This document shows, one piece after another, positions 47,487 through 61,274 of a stretch of 64,000 nucleotides of DNA. The position numbers were made by a program, and so were the translations under genes. The stretch is taken from positions 3,844,001-3,908,000 of the forward strand of contig OZ199839.1 in NCBI GenBank assembly GCA_964304625.1. The letters run 5' to 3'. The notes under the pieces were generated by a model. That model did no database searches. It was not told where the DNA came from and worked only from the letters and a program-made list of their open reading frames with translations. How positions within the stretch are numbered: the first letter of the stretch is position 1; each line of letters opens with the position of its first letter. Source of the stretch: Kudoa neothunni. Its lineage: Eukaryota > Cnidaria.

Positions 47487-49682
47487 CAACCAAACGTTTC
47501 CAACATAAAGTAGGGCTTCAGAGATTTCTTTTAATAGAACGAATTAAAATATCTTACATTAAGTGTTCGTAAAAAATAATTTGTTCAGCAAGAAGATTAG
47601 AGATATTTTATAAAAAATCCTATCTCTTATCCTTATGAATGACGCCAATTTCAGAAAATGGAAAATTTGATTTGTATTAAAATAATAATCACTTATTTAG
47701 TGATGATAGAAATTAAAATCAATTTAAATAATCTAATATTTTAAATACTAGCAACTTGTCTAATTTAATGAAATAAATCAATTCAGGAAATTATATGCAT
47801 TTAATGAAAATAATATTTTTATACATATATTTAGTTTGCAAAACAAAAGACAATACGACTTTTATTGGTCAAAAGAAGATTTAATTTTAACAGTGAAAAA
47901 TTACTTTTCTCATTATGAGTGGCTTAGTGCATTTTTATAAGCTCAAAATTGTATTTTATGATCAGTTTTGATTTTTTTAGATAAAAGAGTAAAAATATAT
48001 TAAATTATCTAATGTGGCATTAAAATATTTTTTTTTTTTGAGTTTAAAAACCTGGATAAAATTAAAATGTAAGCAACCGACATATACATATATATAATAA
48101 AATGATGCCATAAACAGGCCTAAGTATTTTGAAGCCTATAAAATGACACGAAATCTCTATCAAATATTCGAGCGTCAAAAAAAGTTAATTTTCGAGAAAT
48201 ATGACGTTATTCACTCGTGAAGTGTAATCTAAAATACTTCTTGTTAATTATTAGGGGATTCTTGCATCGTTAATATCGTAAATACCGATCGAATATTAGG
48301 CGAATTAATCAGAATAGCAACCTTATTCTATTTTCTCAGAAACATTACTATTCATCTTGTTATTTAACAATATTCAGAGCGTTAACGAATTACCACAAAC
48401 CGTGAAATAGCTTACTGTGATACCATAGGGAGCATCTTGGTCTAGAGAGGAGGTGAATCCAATCAACAACTGTTATTGCGCATTTTTCGTTGTGTATCCT
48501 TATTTTATCGTTTTATAGAATGCAGTTCTATCTCATAAGTCTTGTAAGCTATTAAAGAAACGTTCGAAATTATTCATTTAAGAAATTGATTTGCAAATAC
48601 TAGAAAATGGATATTGCGCCCTAATTTTAGTCACTATGAAATTTAACAATGTCTTAAAATCGAAGTGTATTGTCATTATTTGATGATTTTTATTTTAAAG
48701 GAGTAAATGAAATTAAACGTTGATGTCAACGTTTTTCTATTTTTATATTTAAAAAAATGATTCAGGGTTAATTCATTAAACAACAAAAGTTGAACCAATA
48801 GTCAATGCAGAAAAACGGGAATATTTTATAATTATAAATTTTATCCACGAGCGTAAATTTATTAGTATCTTGGTTTTATTTCAGGATTGCATGTTGTTCT
48901 TTAAAAATGAGTACATTCGTTGATTTTAAACTATGTGTGTGGTCATTGTAAATGAATACAAAAATATAATAATAAATAGATTTGTACGCTTTCATTATTA
49001 GATCGTTTTAGGGTTAAATCAACTCTAATATCTTGCATCAAATAGCTGATAAACCTACGGAATTAATTTCTTCATTAAAGCGGAGTTTAATCGTTGATCA
49101 AATTAAAATTTGTTTTAAAAACAATGTATAAAGTATTTTTATTATATTTAATGTAAATAATGTAACTACGACAAATGGATAATGATAACAATGTGGATGG
49201 AATTTAAATATTTTTTATAAACAATTGTGGACTTAATTATTAAGTAAAAATTGGTTTCTTTTATACATATATCCCCGAGAACCTAATATCAGAGATCAAA
49301 TTGATGATAATTCAAATATACATGATCCGATAGAATATTGGAGGAATCCGACCAACGACAATCAATTATAGCAAAATAATTAAATTTTATTTTCTTTCGA
49401 TTTAATGAATCAATTAGAGTAAATAATAATTGATTAGTAATAAACTAAAATATCTATCTCTAAAATTTGCGAGAAACGTATATAATGGTTCGGATGGATT
49501 AACCCATTCACTAAATCTTATATAAAAGATTAAAATGATGGAATAAATAAATAATTGGCATGTATAACATGTTTGAAAATAATCATACAACACATTAATT
49601 TTGAAATATTACTAAGTTTTGTTTTATGTGTGCGCAACTAATGGTTATATGGATGTTTATTCTGTCTAAACGGATCTTTACA
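47487..49682. other. intergenic, no supported gene
   Basis: About 2.2 kb, very AT-rich, no frame above chance and no recognisable element. Confidence 0.5.
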
Positions 49683-49684
49683 TA

Positions 49685-51499
49685 CAGTCGAGATTGGATA
49701 TCGCGTGGGTTTCTGAGACCAACAAAAACCCACGCAACAAAAAGTTTTTACGCAATATCCAGTCCTTTGCGTGCGCATTGTACTATAAAATACGATTTTT
49801 TGTGTTTACGTCCGATGCCAATTAGTGAAAATCAATTTTTTATGTATAAATATATTATTTAATTAAATGAAATGAAATGTGATTTATCAAATTTTGTCGA
49901 AAAATCTTGTAATTTTAGTTTGTCGGAATCTTTCTCTTGATATTTTTAAAACTCGGTCCATTGTGGGATGTAAATCAAACGATCCCGTCGAATCTTCTTT
50001 AATAAAAGCTTCCCTCAGAACGTTCACTGCATTTTTCATTTTATTAATTGAAATTTTGATGTCTTCAATGATTGATTCGCTATCATCAGATTCGTCACTT
50101 ATGGACAATAAGTCCTCATTATTTTCTTCCTCACATGTTGCTTCATAATCGTCATCAAACATATTTTCTGAATCTTCGATTTCATCTAGAAAAAATTAAT
50201 TTGGTATACGTTAAATATTACCTTGAGAAAAGTTACTGATTTGAGGTATCTCACTCACATTTTCTTGGTCTATAAACTGATAATAACTTTATTGTCGTAA
50301 TTTTATTTAATACCTCCAAATATTTTTGATTTTTTAAAGCAATTAATAATAATTTGCGGCGGAATACTGTCCCAACATTTAGTTAATGTTATCAGAGTCA
50401 AGCAATGTGTATTTTTAGATAAGAACAAAAATTTGATATTTTCAAAGCAAGCAATATTTTTGGGATGGCCTGGACATTGGTCCAACAAAATTAAGACTTT
50501 TCTATTCTGATTTATCATCCTTCGGTTAAACTTTTTCATTATTTCTATAAATATACTAGACGTCATCCATGCACTTTTTTGTGCATAATATTCACATGGG
50601 AGGTGTTTGACTCTTTTAAAACATCTAGGATTTTGAAATTTCCTGATAACAACTAATGGGAACTTATCCCCATTTAAAGTTGAGGACAGTAAAACAGTCA
50701 CCCTTTTTTTGGATAATTTTTCCCCTTAATCCCGACTTCCTCCTTTAAAACGTAACTACTATTTTGTAACTGCTCATAATAAAGGGCAGTTTCGTCGATG
50801 TTAATAACGTCTTTTGGATTATATGCTATGATCAAATCAATGTTCTCAATAATCCATGAGTCGACAGATGCAACATCTACATTCGCAGCCTCGCCATGGA
50901 ACTTTTTGAAAACTATCCCATATCTTGACTTGAACCCTGCAAGTCATCCCTTGCTGGCCTTAAAATTGGAAACTTTGTTCTCATTTGCAATATAAGAAAC
51001 CTTTTTGATAATGGCATATCCCGACAGAACGTTACCATTTGACCGTTGTTTAACAAACCAATCATACACTTCATCGTCTATATTTTTGAATTTATCTTCG
51101 TGCGAAAGAATTCTATCAAGTGTTGAATGACCTTAAATGTGATTTTACAATACTATTCAACAGAAGATTACTATACCACTCAATTTAAACTTGGAAATTG
51201 TCATTGATTTCGCATCTTTCAACGTTTTTATTGAATTGTAGTAATGGATGATTTCCATTTTCTTCGAAATATTGCGTTGTTCACGGGACATAATGAAAAA
51301 ACACTATCTGAATTAAACCAATTGACCACAAAAAACCACGCAATAATGAGACTTTTTGTATTAATTAATTTTTTTTTAATTTTTTGTTAACAAGTATTTT
51401 AACATTACAATAAGATAATAACAATTTGGAAAAACTAAATTTCTCTCTTTAAAGGATAACTTTGAAAATCTCTAATTACGCAATATCCAGTCTCGACTG
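49685..51499 (-). mobile_element. Tigger/pogo element with both ends
   Basis: The ends are CAGTCGAGATTGGATATCGC at the left and the inverted equivalent (GCAATATCCAGTCTCGACTG) at the right, each next to TA (49683-49684 and 51500-51501). The minus-strand transposase begins at 51291 (MSREQRNISKKMEIIHYY) and may contain a short intron near 51170-51130. Domains in order: CENP-B-like helix-turn-helix, KKFHGEAANVDVAS, INIDETALYY (first Asp), then 50701-50303 with FPLVVIRKFQNPRCFKRVK, AWMTSSIF and LILLDQCPGHPKN (second Asp). After KNTHCLT the text jumps to TLTKCWDSIPPQIIINCF. The segment with the third acidic residue is missing, so it cannot encode an active enzyme. An acidic tail ends at 49887. Confidence 0.9.
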
Positions 51500-51501
51500 T
51501 A

Positions 51502-54409
51502 TAAAAAGATGAAAATTATTATAGGAAGCGAAAGATTTTATAATTGCACAAGGTCATGTAATTTTTCTCTTCTTCAAAGGAATATTTTATTTTGTGTTTC
51601 TGAAATCCATAATATTTTAATTTTATGTAACTTTTAATATAAAATTTATCTTTGATAATAAGATTTTCATCAATTAATTAAATTATAAATAAATAAAGAG
51701 AAAAGTTATATTAAGACATTGTACTAGGGTTTTCCCGATACTGATACCAATAAAATTTCGTTTTTTAAACCAATGTATAATGAAGAATTGTGTCAAATTA
51801 CATTAAAATGTATCTAAATATCTTTAAATTATCCCTTTAAAATTATTCTTACATTTTTATAAATCTTTACGCATTTCACCATTGAATACTCCAAAAAACA
51901 TATTAGGTTTGCAATAAAATAAAAGAATTTTCCATCCGAACGAGATCGGATACACGTGTAGACTCCATCTTTTTTCAACAAACTTAGAATTGATCTCTCA
52001 TTTGTTTTGATAAACATTCATAAATTGGTTCGATTTCATGGTTTTTACCGTATAAACACAAATTTTACAATAATAAATTTAATTATACAGCTTTTTATAG
52101 GTTTTAAGCATGAACAGTTTAAAGCGAGGAGACAACCACGTGCTCTCTAAATATATTTTCTTAGTTTCCTTGGAGCTGATGAGTTTTTTTAATAACTAAT
52201 CAACATTTAATTTCAATAGGAAGAAAATTAAGATAGACTATAGTAAGTTATCATTTTTTAGGAGGAATTCTTACATGTGTGTTTAACATAGAATTCGATA
52301 AACGTAGAAATATAGTTCTAAAAAACATAAAACCGCAAAAATTATTATTTCTACATACACATTGTGTTTACATCTTAAAATATCCACAATTAGTATATTT
52401 GGCCGAATTTTTTGTTAGGAAATTTTAGCACAAAAAAAACTTATGAAATAATAAAAATGAAGTTCCTAAATGTTTATGTTGGGGCTGACAGTTAGTCTTC
52501 GGCGTCAAAGATATAATGACACACATTATCTTGGTCGGTACCTATGTGTATTAATATACAGTTGGCGCTAACTATATAAACACCATTATATTAGCCTCTA
52601 TATTATTATTGTTATATTTGAACGATGGTTCCTTGCCCTAACAGTTTATAATAAAAATTGAATAATTTCTTCATTTATAACAAAAAATTTTACAAAAAAA
52701 ATTATAAACTAAAAAAAATCTTACTACATTATTATCTATATTTAAAAGTTTCCAATGTGTTTTTATTATATTGAAAAATGAGACGTTTTTGTGAGATTTT
52801 GCAAAAGGTTTATTTTTAAGTTAAGTTTATATAAAATTGTTATGTATCAATAATAAAAAATCTAAATAGTAATAATAAATAACTTTTCAGTTTATAACTA
52901 AGAAAGAAACAAAATAATTCAAATATTGTTGAAAAAAAACGCATTAAGTCTATGCGGGGTCAAAAGTTAACGTATTAGATTGCACTTTAAGAGAATGAAT
53001 AATTCAGGGACAAAAATAAATGACATTGACCTTAATTATTTAGCGTTGATATCCGGATAAGAAATTGTGAATTAAAAACGAGGATTGATACACTCCTGCA
53101 CAGAAATGATCATGATTTAAATTTCGAAATTGAAATCGACAAAGTATGATGCTTTAAAAAAATTTAGTTTGACTGCTTCTATAAATCACTTTGAAACAAA
53201 ATATTTTCTTGAATGTTATAAAGAAACGTCTCTTTGCGAGTTCTTCTCCAAGCAACGCTAGAAAATTCGCGCTAGTATCATATAATAATATGGTAAGCGA
53301 ACAATTTAATTATCTGATACAATATATTACTCACGATTTGATATGTTTATGAATAAAAATACCAATCTCGCGCGAAATATTTGTTTTACCTCACTAAATT
53401 AACCAGTTATCCATGTACTGGATACCCAAACATTATTTGAGAAAATTAACATTTTACTAACCGATAATACAATCAATTAGGTTCCCTTACAAGTAAAATC
53501 AGTAAATTTTAGAGAAATAAGAATTTTTGTTGAATGGCTAAAAGTTTTGGTGTAATCTCATTAGAATACAACAAACGTCTAAAAAAATTGAAATATAAAA
53601 TGCGGTATCAATGCAACCCTAGATTAAACCATGAAAATCATATTATTTACACGCTGTAGAGTCAATTATGATTCATTTAACATAATCGTGTTATTATGCT
53701 AGCACACGTTCCATTGACAAATGTGTTTTCGGTTTGTGCTAAAGAATTAAATAGTTATCACTGGTTTTGATCAAGCTGTTTGTAATCTTTTTCTAACTAC
53801 ACTGACCAAATGAGAGAGAATATTTATATCAAAATAAATATATGCGATTTTATTATTAATGATGGCGAAACTACCGGATAAAGTGGTGATTTTGAAGCCC
53901 AAAACAAATGAGGAAGTCATGCTTTAGAGTGACACTACAACGACTATGTGTAAAAACCAATATCTTTTCCACTACTGGCTTACTTTCATAATTAGAAATC
54001 GTATCAAATAATCGATTTCTAATATTTCCTGTTTTCGTTTGTTGTAGTGAAAAATCTCTCCGATGAATAGACACGTCCAACAAACCTATTGCGGATAAAT
54101 ACATAAAAAATTAAATAATTGGATTAGTTTCCCATTCATGTTTTATTAAATAAATAGTTAAAAGTTAAAAAAATATTAAAATTGGAACAATCATGCATTG
54201 GATATAATCATTCATTTAATATATGCATTCATTTGACGTGTTTCTGTTTTGCTATTATTATGTAATAAAATCTTTAATAACAATGGCCAGTAATTGAGAC
54301 TCGAGAAAATGGTCATTGAAAAAATGATTAAACGAATTAGATCAGTGTACAAAATAATAGCCAGTGTTAGTTGTTACATCTGGTGCACATGCGCATGATT
54401 TTTAATTAA
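51502..54409. other. intergenic, no supported gene
   Basis: About 2.9 kb upstream of NCB5OR. Minus-strand frames at 51829-52017 and 53871-54104 show no recognisable family content. A promoter for NCB5OR should lie near the right end. Confidence 0.45.
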
Positions 54410-57400
54410 ATGAAAAACGAAAACAATGTCCGCATTAAAAGGACGGGTAAAAGTTCATTGGAGTGGATGAGAAGAGTTCAGAGTGGCGAGAGGCTTATAA
54501 AAGTGCCACCGTCCATTTTAAGCAATATTAAGCTTACACTTAAAGAGATCTCAAAACACAATAAGCCTGATGATTGTTGGATTATTCTAAATGGTAGACA
54601 AATAATTTTACAGATTTTAGTTTTTTAAGAATTTTTCCTCGCCAAAAACAATTATTAATTCAAGTTAAAGGTGGTGTTTATGATGTGACCGAATATTTGG
54701 AATACCATCCATCAGGAGTCGATCAAATTATGAGGGCTGCTGGTAAAGACGGTACATCCCTTTTCAATCATGTAATTAATAATCATTTAATCTTTCACAT
54801 AATTGTATCTTTTTTTTAGTATCATAGCTTTGTGAACTATAAGGCTATGTTAAAAAATTGTTATCTGGGAGTGGTGGTACCTGATAAAAAAGGTTTTTGT
54901 TGCTTTCATTTTGATCGCTGACTTTTGTTATTAGATGAGATAAAAACAAAAAAAAAGTAATCATTTATTGGGGTTCAATACTTTAATTCATCGCCAAAAA
55001 TAAAATTAATTAATCGTCTAATTCCTGTGAGACGAATCGTGCTTTAAAGTGATCCCCAATTTACTTATATCGTTCTGTCTTTAATATTTACCGAATTGTA
55101 TTGTTTTTGTAAAATTTTTAATAAAAGATTACATTTATTAATTTTTAATCCCAATATTTATTTTCCATTAAATATAAGAATAACTATTTCGGTATGTGTA
55201 CTGTGAAAACATTCATACAGAATTTCCTCATTAATATAAATTTATGAAATCGGATTAAAAAATAATATTTGTTGTTTTTATCATGTATTCCTGGTCGATG
55301 AATAACGAAATAAACGATGTGACTATTATGAGAATGGCCTTTTTACAATGAGATTAAATTGTCTAAGTACAATATAGACCTCAAATTTATGACTTTCAGA
55401 TCTTCAGATCAAAGCTTTTCTGAAACTCATATAGAAAACTCTTTTTGAGCAACAAATTTTATAAGAATTTAAGGGAATAAATAGAACAATAGAGTTGGTT
55501 GTAAGGATAAGTTTTGTAGTTCGAAGGCACACTTTGATGTTAAAATTTTCATTTAGTTATAAATTTTTTTGCTCTAAATAATTTCGTTGTTCATATGAAT
55601 TGGATGTTTATTAAGAAGAGAATTTAAAATTTTATATATTAACTTATATTTGTTCATTTCCCATTAAGTTTAATCTTGTTTATAAAAATTTATTAGAAAT
55701 ATTTTTTCCTCTATTTATTCAACGTGGGCGAATATTATTGATAATAATATATTTTTTATTTGTGAAATCTTATACAGGGAGTTTTTGAGGTCTTATTAAA
55801 AATGAAACAATAACTTTCTTAACTTAAGATGGTTTCAGAAATTTTAGAACTAGGAATGAAAATTTTCCAATATTATAATTATCTAGTAAACTTCTTAAGA
55901 GATTTATTGCATAGAAATCGTATTAGGTCATGAGAAAAATTAGTTGATTTTTAAAGTATAAATATACTGAACAATAAACTTTAATCGGGATTTTTTGAGA
56001 AAATTATATTTTTTTAATAGAACTATTTTTTATCGTGTTGTGGACGAGTGATTCATTATTGTTAATTAGAAACAGGGTTTACTACAAAAGAGTATATCGT
56101 CTCACGCAATCTTAAAAGATCCTCCAAAATAATTTATAGAGAAAATTTTGACTAGATATTGAGAGATGGAAACAATTTAACCCTCTCGCGTCAAAAGCTC
56201 ATCCTTGGGAACAGTTGATTATTATGTTCATGGCGCCTTAATTACAGAGAGTTTACAATGGTTTATTGTGGCTTTTAATTTTAGGATTTTTTCTACCTCA
56301 AAATATGGTTAAACATAATTAAAAAAAAATTATATTTATATAACTGCGTAACTATTTATTTTTCAGTTCTTAAATCAAAATTAAAAAACGTATTGAATAA
56401 ATATATAAAAAAGAATACGTGTTACCTAGTATGACCTTTGGTTTGAGAACGTGCGTCGATATTTTAAACTAAAATGGATCACAACTTGAACGTTCCCAAG
56501 TTGAATAATAGCTGTACTCTCTCACCGAAGAGATCGTTCTTCCAGATACTGATTTATCGGATAGAGACACGATTTCTGGTGTTGGGATTAGATGTTCAAA
56601 AACCTTGAACGATGTTGATTTTTGTGTTTCATCATCGGATGATTTTGAGTGTGATGTCGTTACAATCAACGAATATGAAAATGTGGAGGAGTTGTTGTCT
56701 CCAATCGATTTTTTCAAATTCTTTTTTAGCGAAGCATTTATCGAAATGATTACAGACGAAACAAATGTTTATATGTTCCAATGTGGTGTAAATTTCCCCA
56801 CCGATATTGATGAAATTCAAAAGTTTCTTGGCATAATTATCTTAATGGGAATTATAAGAATTTCACATTACCGCTGCTATTGGAACAGATCAAGCATCGC
56901 CCAATTATGATCGATTCACCGAAATTCGACCTTTGTTAGAATATCTCTGGCCTGCGTTTTTAAAAGTAAAACCAAAAATTTATCATTCAGTGATGACCAA
57001 ATGATACCTTTCAAGGAGAAATGTAAAGCTAAAGAATACCTTCCTAAGAAACCAACTAAATAAAGGTTTAAGCGTTTACAAGATGCGAAACTAATGGTTC
57101 AGTGTATGATTTCTTTTTGTATGATAGAATAACCCAAACAATTAATTTTTTATGTGGTCAAATTGTGTGAGACTCTTCCAAGTCATAAACTTTCGTCGTG
57201 TATTTCGACAATTTTTTCACATATATTCCCTTGCAAAAAATTATGAAAAGCGCAATATCTAATCTATCGGAACTATAAGAAGAACCCGAATTAAAAATTA
57301 CGCATTAACACCTCAAAATCAATTTGGTAAAAAAGGTCGTGGTTCACACAAAAGTTTCCAGGATAAAATACATTGAATAATGATGACTCAGTGATGTGAT

Positions 57401-59973
57401 TACTCTATAGTTACACTTTCTTACACACATTCTTCTTCAGAGCCTGTTGGAACAATAAAGAGATTTGATAGAAGTACAAAAAGAATGATCATTGTTGACT
57501 GCCCTAATGTTGTGTCGGGGTAAAACACAATTATGTTTGGGTAGACCTATCTAATATGCTGATGGCGTTATATACACTAAACCACAAGTGCCATAAATTT
57601 TACATGAAGATATTCTTTTGGGGGGTTAAATTCGGCCATAACGAGTATTTGATTGTTATATCGCCGCAATTCCAAAATTTGGAAAATTCGCAATGATGAA
57701 TTAATGTATCTGTTGTTTTTGACACAATCCATCAGTGAACATTTGATTCATTACAAAAAATCAACAGTAGCAACAAAGCATGGGCATCTTTCCCATGATA
57801 CATCTACGAACACAGAGACGGTTAGTTTTCTACTCAGAATAGAATTAACAACTTACCTGAATCAAACATATTTGACGTTGTCGGTTATTACCCCGAAATA
57901 GTAGACACAAAAAGCAGATGTCGATTGGGTAAAAGAAAGACAATTCGTTTGCTTTAAATTCAATACCCTAGTTACACAGTAAAGGAAAGGATTCGTTTCT
58001 ATTCTTATCATGATAAATAAAATTATATAACTGCGTAAAAATTTATTTGGAATCACGATTACCGTCGGAAAGTTTTTTTTGGCAGGCGCCCAAAGGTTAC
58101 TCTAGTGTCCCTGATGAAAAATATTAAAGAGTTTCATTGAAATATTCTATTCTAATTTAAAATTTTTACGGTGGAAAAAAAGAAAGTTTTATAAAACTTA
58201 AGCTAGAATTAAAAATTTGTGGATGTATTTAAAAATAGCATATATTGAGTTATAATATATGTTTTAGGCTAGAATACATGACAACAATAACACGAGCGAA
58301 TAATCTTTTTCGATCCGAAGATATTTTTCCTTTATAGCGTAAAGAATTAATGAGAAAATAAGGTTCCCAAGAATACCGCTTTAACATGTATACGATTTTC
58401 TCCATTTGAACATTATTTGATTTAACTATAATATTGAAATTTATGCGCTAAACTTTATTCAATATCCATTTTTTTATTCATTTTAACAAAATAAGGGGTT
58501 TTAATTGAATTTGACATTAATTACATAAGTATATTATTTTACTAATTCAGGAAGCATGACGATGTGAACTTTGAATGGAAAAAGTGTCCTCATGGTTATA
58601 CATTAAATGTGTCTATTCAAAGTCGAGTATTTGATCACATTTTTTATTTATCTTTGCTAATTCTCATAACTGTTGTGTAGAAACCAAGTGTGTTCGAAGA
58701 TCTAATAGTTTTTATAGAAAAATCCCATAATGTGATTTTGTGTGTGAAAATTGAGGAGCGTGTTTACCAAGCTTATCTATTCTGTACGATATGTTCCTCC
58801 AACAAGCGACGAATTGTTTAACAAATTGTTTTGTGATAGACTGTGATGATGCGTTATCAAAGTTGGAGGTGATAGTCAACTCACCAAACACTTTTCAAAT
58901 AGATCTCACCATGACAACCACAAGGTCCATTATTGATTTATTTAGTAAGGACAATCTCAGTATGAAACACTCCTCATCGATTGAATCAAGTCCAAACTTT
59001 TTAGCCGGTAATTAACTGGATACAATTTAGAAATAAACCAAGTGTATTTAGAAAAATATTTTATAAAAGTCACGCTGGTTAGTTACAAATTGATAGCCAG
59101 AAATGTGTATCATTTTAAAATAAAATTGGACAACGATTTTTATTTCTCTGCACCTTTAGCTACTCACGTCGCGCTACGAATGCTAAGTTAGCTTATTTTT
59201 TTCTCATGTATTATCTGTGACATTTTAGATTCTAAGAAATTTAATTATTTTACTTTCGTTCCGTCCGAATTGATTGATAATGAGAATTGTTCTATTGAAT
59301 ATGATAACTACATATGTCCACAACTAGATTCTATCACCAATTCCTACTGCGTACATTTCACAGTCAAAGACTATCCAAACAGTGAAGTTACAAATCAGTT
59401 GATCACTCTTAAATCTGGGCAACAACTCGAAATGTCCACTCCCATATATGCGACTTCTTTCCAACCCAATCAGCTGGTCAATAAAAACATAATTTACATG
59501 TGTAGTTCTGGAATCGGAATTGCTATTATGTGGCGATTGATCCTATTCATTATTAAACATCATACTCACACGTAAATACTTAATGTGAATATCTTGTTGG
59601 AAACTCATTTTATAGGCGAATCAAACTGCTGTGTAGCTTTCAACGAACTGAAGATATTATTTGGAAAGATCACTTGGAAGCGTTGACGTTGTTGAAGCCG
59701 GAAATGTTAGTGATGATTTTCTAGCGTAAGCCAATATTAAATTTGTGTAGATTCTCATTCAAAATTACTCTTACCCGAGAGCCCCCCGACAGCACCTCTT
59801 GGAAGGGTTCTATCGGTAGAATTGACACAACCATGTTAAAAGAATTTATTGAAGTTGCTGATGATTCAATCCTTTATGTATGTGGATCAAACCAATTCAT
59901 TGATGACATTGCAGAACTTGCTGAAGAGTTTTTTCACAGCAAAAGTCAAATTATTGGATTCAAGGGTTATTAA
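54410..59973 (+). CDS. CYB5R4: cytochrome b5 reductase 4-like flavohaemoprotein (NCB5OR)
   Basis: Eleven exons total 1524 nt, 507 residues; the human protein has 521. Exons: 54410-54593, 54665-54771, 54820-54892, 54935-54956, then after a 3.6-kb intron 58551-58626, 58681-58783, 58840-59007, 59052-59186, 59229-59571, 59616-59705, 59751-59973. The N terminus (SSLEWMRRVQSGERL, then ISKHNKPDDCWIIL) leads into the b5 domain with haem ligands in EYHPSG and YHSFVNY. A CS domain follows (DDVNFEWKKCPHGYTLNV to LSKLEVIVNS), then a reductase domain ending LYVCGSNQF. The flavin- and NAD-binding motifs are divergent: no clear RxYT, SGIGIA for GTGFTP, and CGS for CGP. The family reduces haem proteins or oxygen using NAD(P)H in the ER region. 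Intron phases all agree; no frameshift is needed. Confidence 0.87.
54957..58550 (+). other. large intron of NCB5OR
   Basis: 3594 bp between the b5 exons and the CS-domain exons. Donor A|GTAATC, acceptor AATTCAG, phases agree (Lys codon split 2+1). All other introns of the gene are 42-71 bp. The intron contains a decayed piggyBac in the same orientation as the gene (see 56181-57960). No additional NCB5OR exon was seen inside. Confidence 0.7.
56181..57960 (+). mobile_element. decayed piggyBac inside the NCB5OR intron
   Basis: TTAA at 56177-56180 is followed by CCCTCTCGCGTC. The plus-strand frame 56605-56910 reads as a piggyBac N-terminal core: SPIDFFKFFFSEAFIEMITD, TNVYMFQCG, FPTDIDEIQKFLGIIILMGI, SHYRCYW. 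Later broken pieces are IPFKEKCKAKEYLPKKPTK (first catalytic region) and VYFDNFF (second Asp region), ending before about 57960. A weak inverted match to the left end (CCTTTGGGCGCC next to TAAC) lies near 58080-58096 and may be the right end, which would set the limits at 56181-58096. Many stops and shifts: an old copy. Confidence 0.7.
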
Positions 59974-61270
59974 TGTTAATTTTCAAGATTTTAAATATGT
60001 ACTTTTTTAACAGCTGATATCCAGCTACAAATTGTTTATTTATTTTATTTATAAATTTTTTTACCAAAATTTAATGCTATACTGCACGAATATTTTACGC
60101 CAGATGTCATCAATGTGTCTAGGCATGTCAAAAACCTACATTGTATAAACCTCATGACGACTATTAGCATTCCATAATAAAAAATAATAAAGGAAAGAAA
60201 TATTTGTGAAATGTGTTTTACTAAAAATAGCTAAATTATTTATCAACGACTACAATTTTTGTAAAAATTTCTACGTCTTGAAGCATGCATATCATTAATA
60301 TTTTTTAGTTGAAATAAAAAATTTGAGTGCCTATTTATACAGCTCAGACAATTAGGCTTATACTGTAAATCCAGCAGTAAATACGCTAACCTTTTCAGAG
60401 CGGTAAATATTTTGGAATGTTATAAAAATGAGAGTAATTGAAGCGAACTCTACATTAATTTTACACGAGAAATGGCAACTAGGTCCTATTTTTGAGGAGG
60501 GTCTTATATTTCTGACAAAAAATCAATAATATTTACTCCTATGTGACTTCCTAAAAAGTAATGTAGATTAGGTTTATTATGGTATAAAATTGTTACTATC
60601 TTTGTAGAAAACGTAATTATTCATTATTGTTGTAACTAAACCCTATTAATCAACGTCCTGTCAAATAATCACCACCAAGATATGCTGCAACAAAGTCAGG
60701 TTTTATTTAAAACTCTCACTAAAAATATCAATAGTAGAATTGTAAAAAATTAATTTTAATTGAAAATGTTCAAAATCAATTATTAAAAAACTATTGGCGA
60801 TAATCCAATATCACTGAAGATTATTTATATATCCCGGCATACAAATTTTCCATTAGTTATTTCGGTCGCAAATAAAAGTAGCAAGAAATTTATCATATCT
60901 TTAAACACTAATATAAAGTACAAGTTAGAAAATTTAATTTATGAGTATAATGTCTAAATAATTAAATTTTAAATTTCATGGGGAATTCAATATTTTATTA
61001 ACAAAACCTATCTTGATTGAAAACATCTAAAATTTGAACCACATTATGCAATGTATATCTTGATGTTTCTTTAAACCACATAATCAGGTGCAAATTGAAA
61101 TAAAATCAAACAAACATTCTTTTCTGCTATCATTTATATTTATTTTTTAAATAAATAAAAAAATAGATCAAGATCAAAAATTAATTTTGATACGGAATAT
61201 AGCATAAACTAAATACAACAATAGAAGGATTAACTATAAATTGTGAAATTGATGAAGCAACTTTTTTTAC
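59974..61270. other. intergenic downstream of NCB5OR
   Basis: About 1.3 kb, AT-rich, no supported gene or element. Confidence 0.5.
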
Positions 61271-61274
61271 AGTT

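Noticed and set aside
58741-58839. Apparent frameshift in the CS-domain exon of NCB5OR
   Set aside because: A 56-bp GT-AG intron at 58784-58839 in phase 1 joins QAYLF to YCDDALSKLEV, so no frameshift is needed.
59008-59030. A 23-bp intron in NCB5OR
   Set aside because: It keeps the frame, but a 44-bp intron ending at 59051 does so too and fits the length of all other introns.
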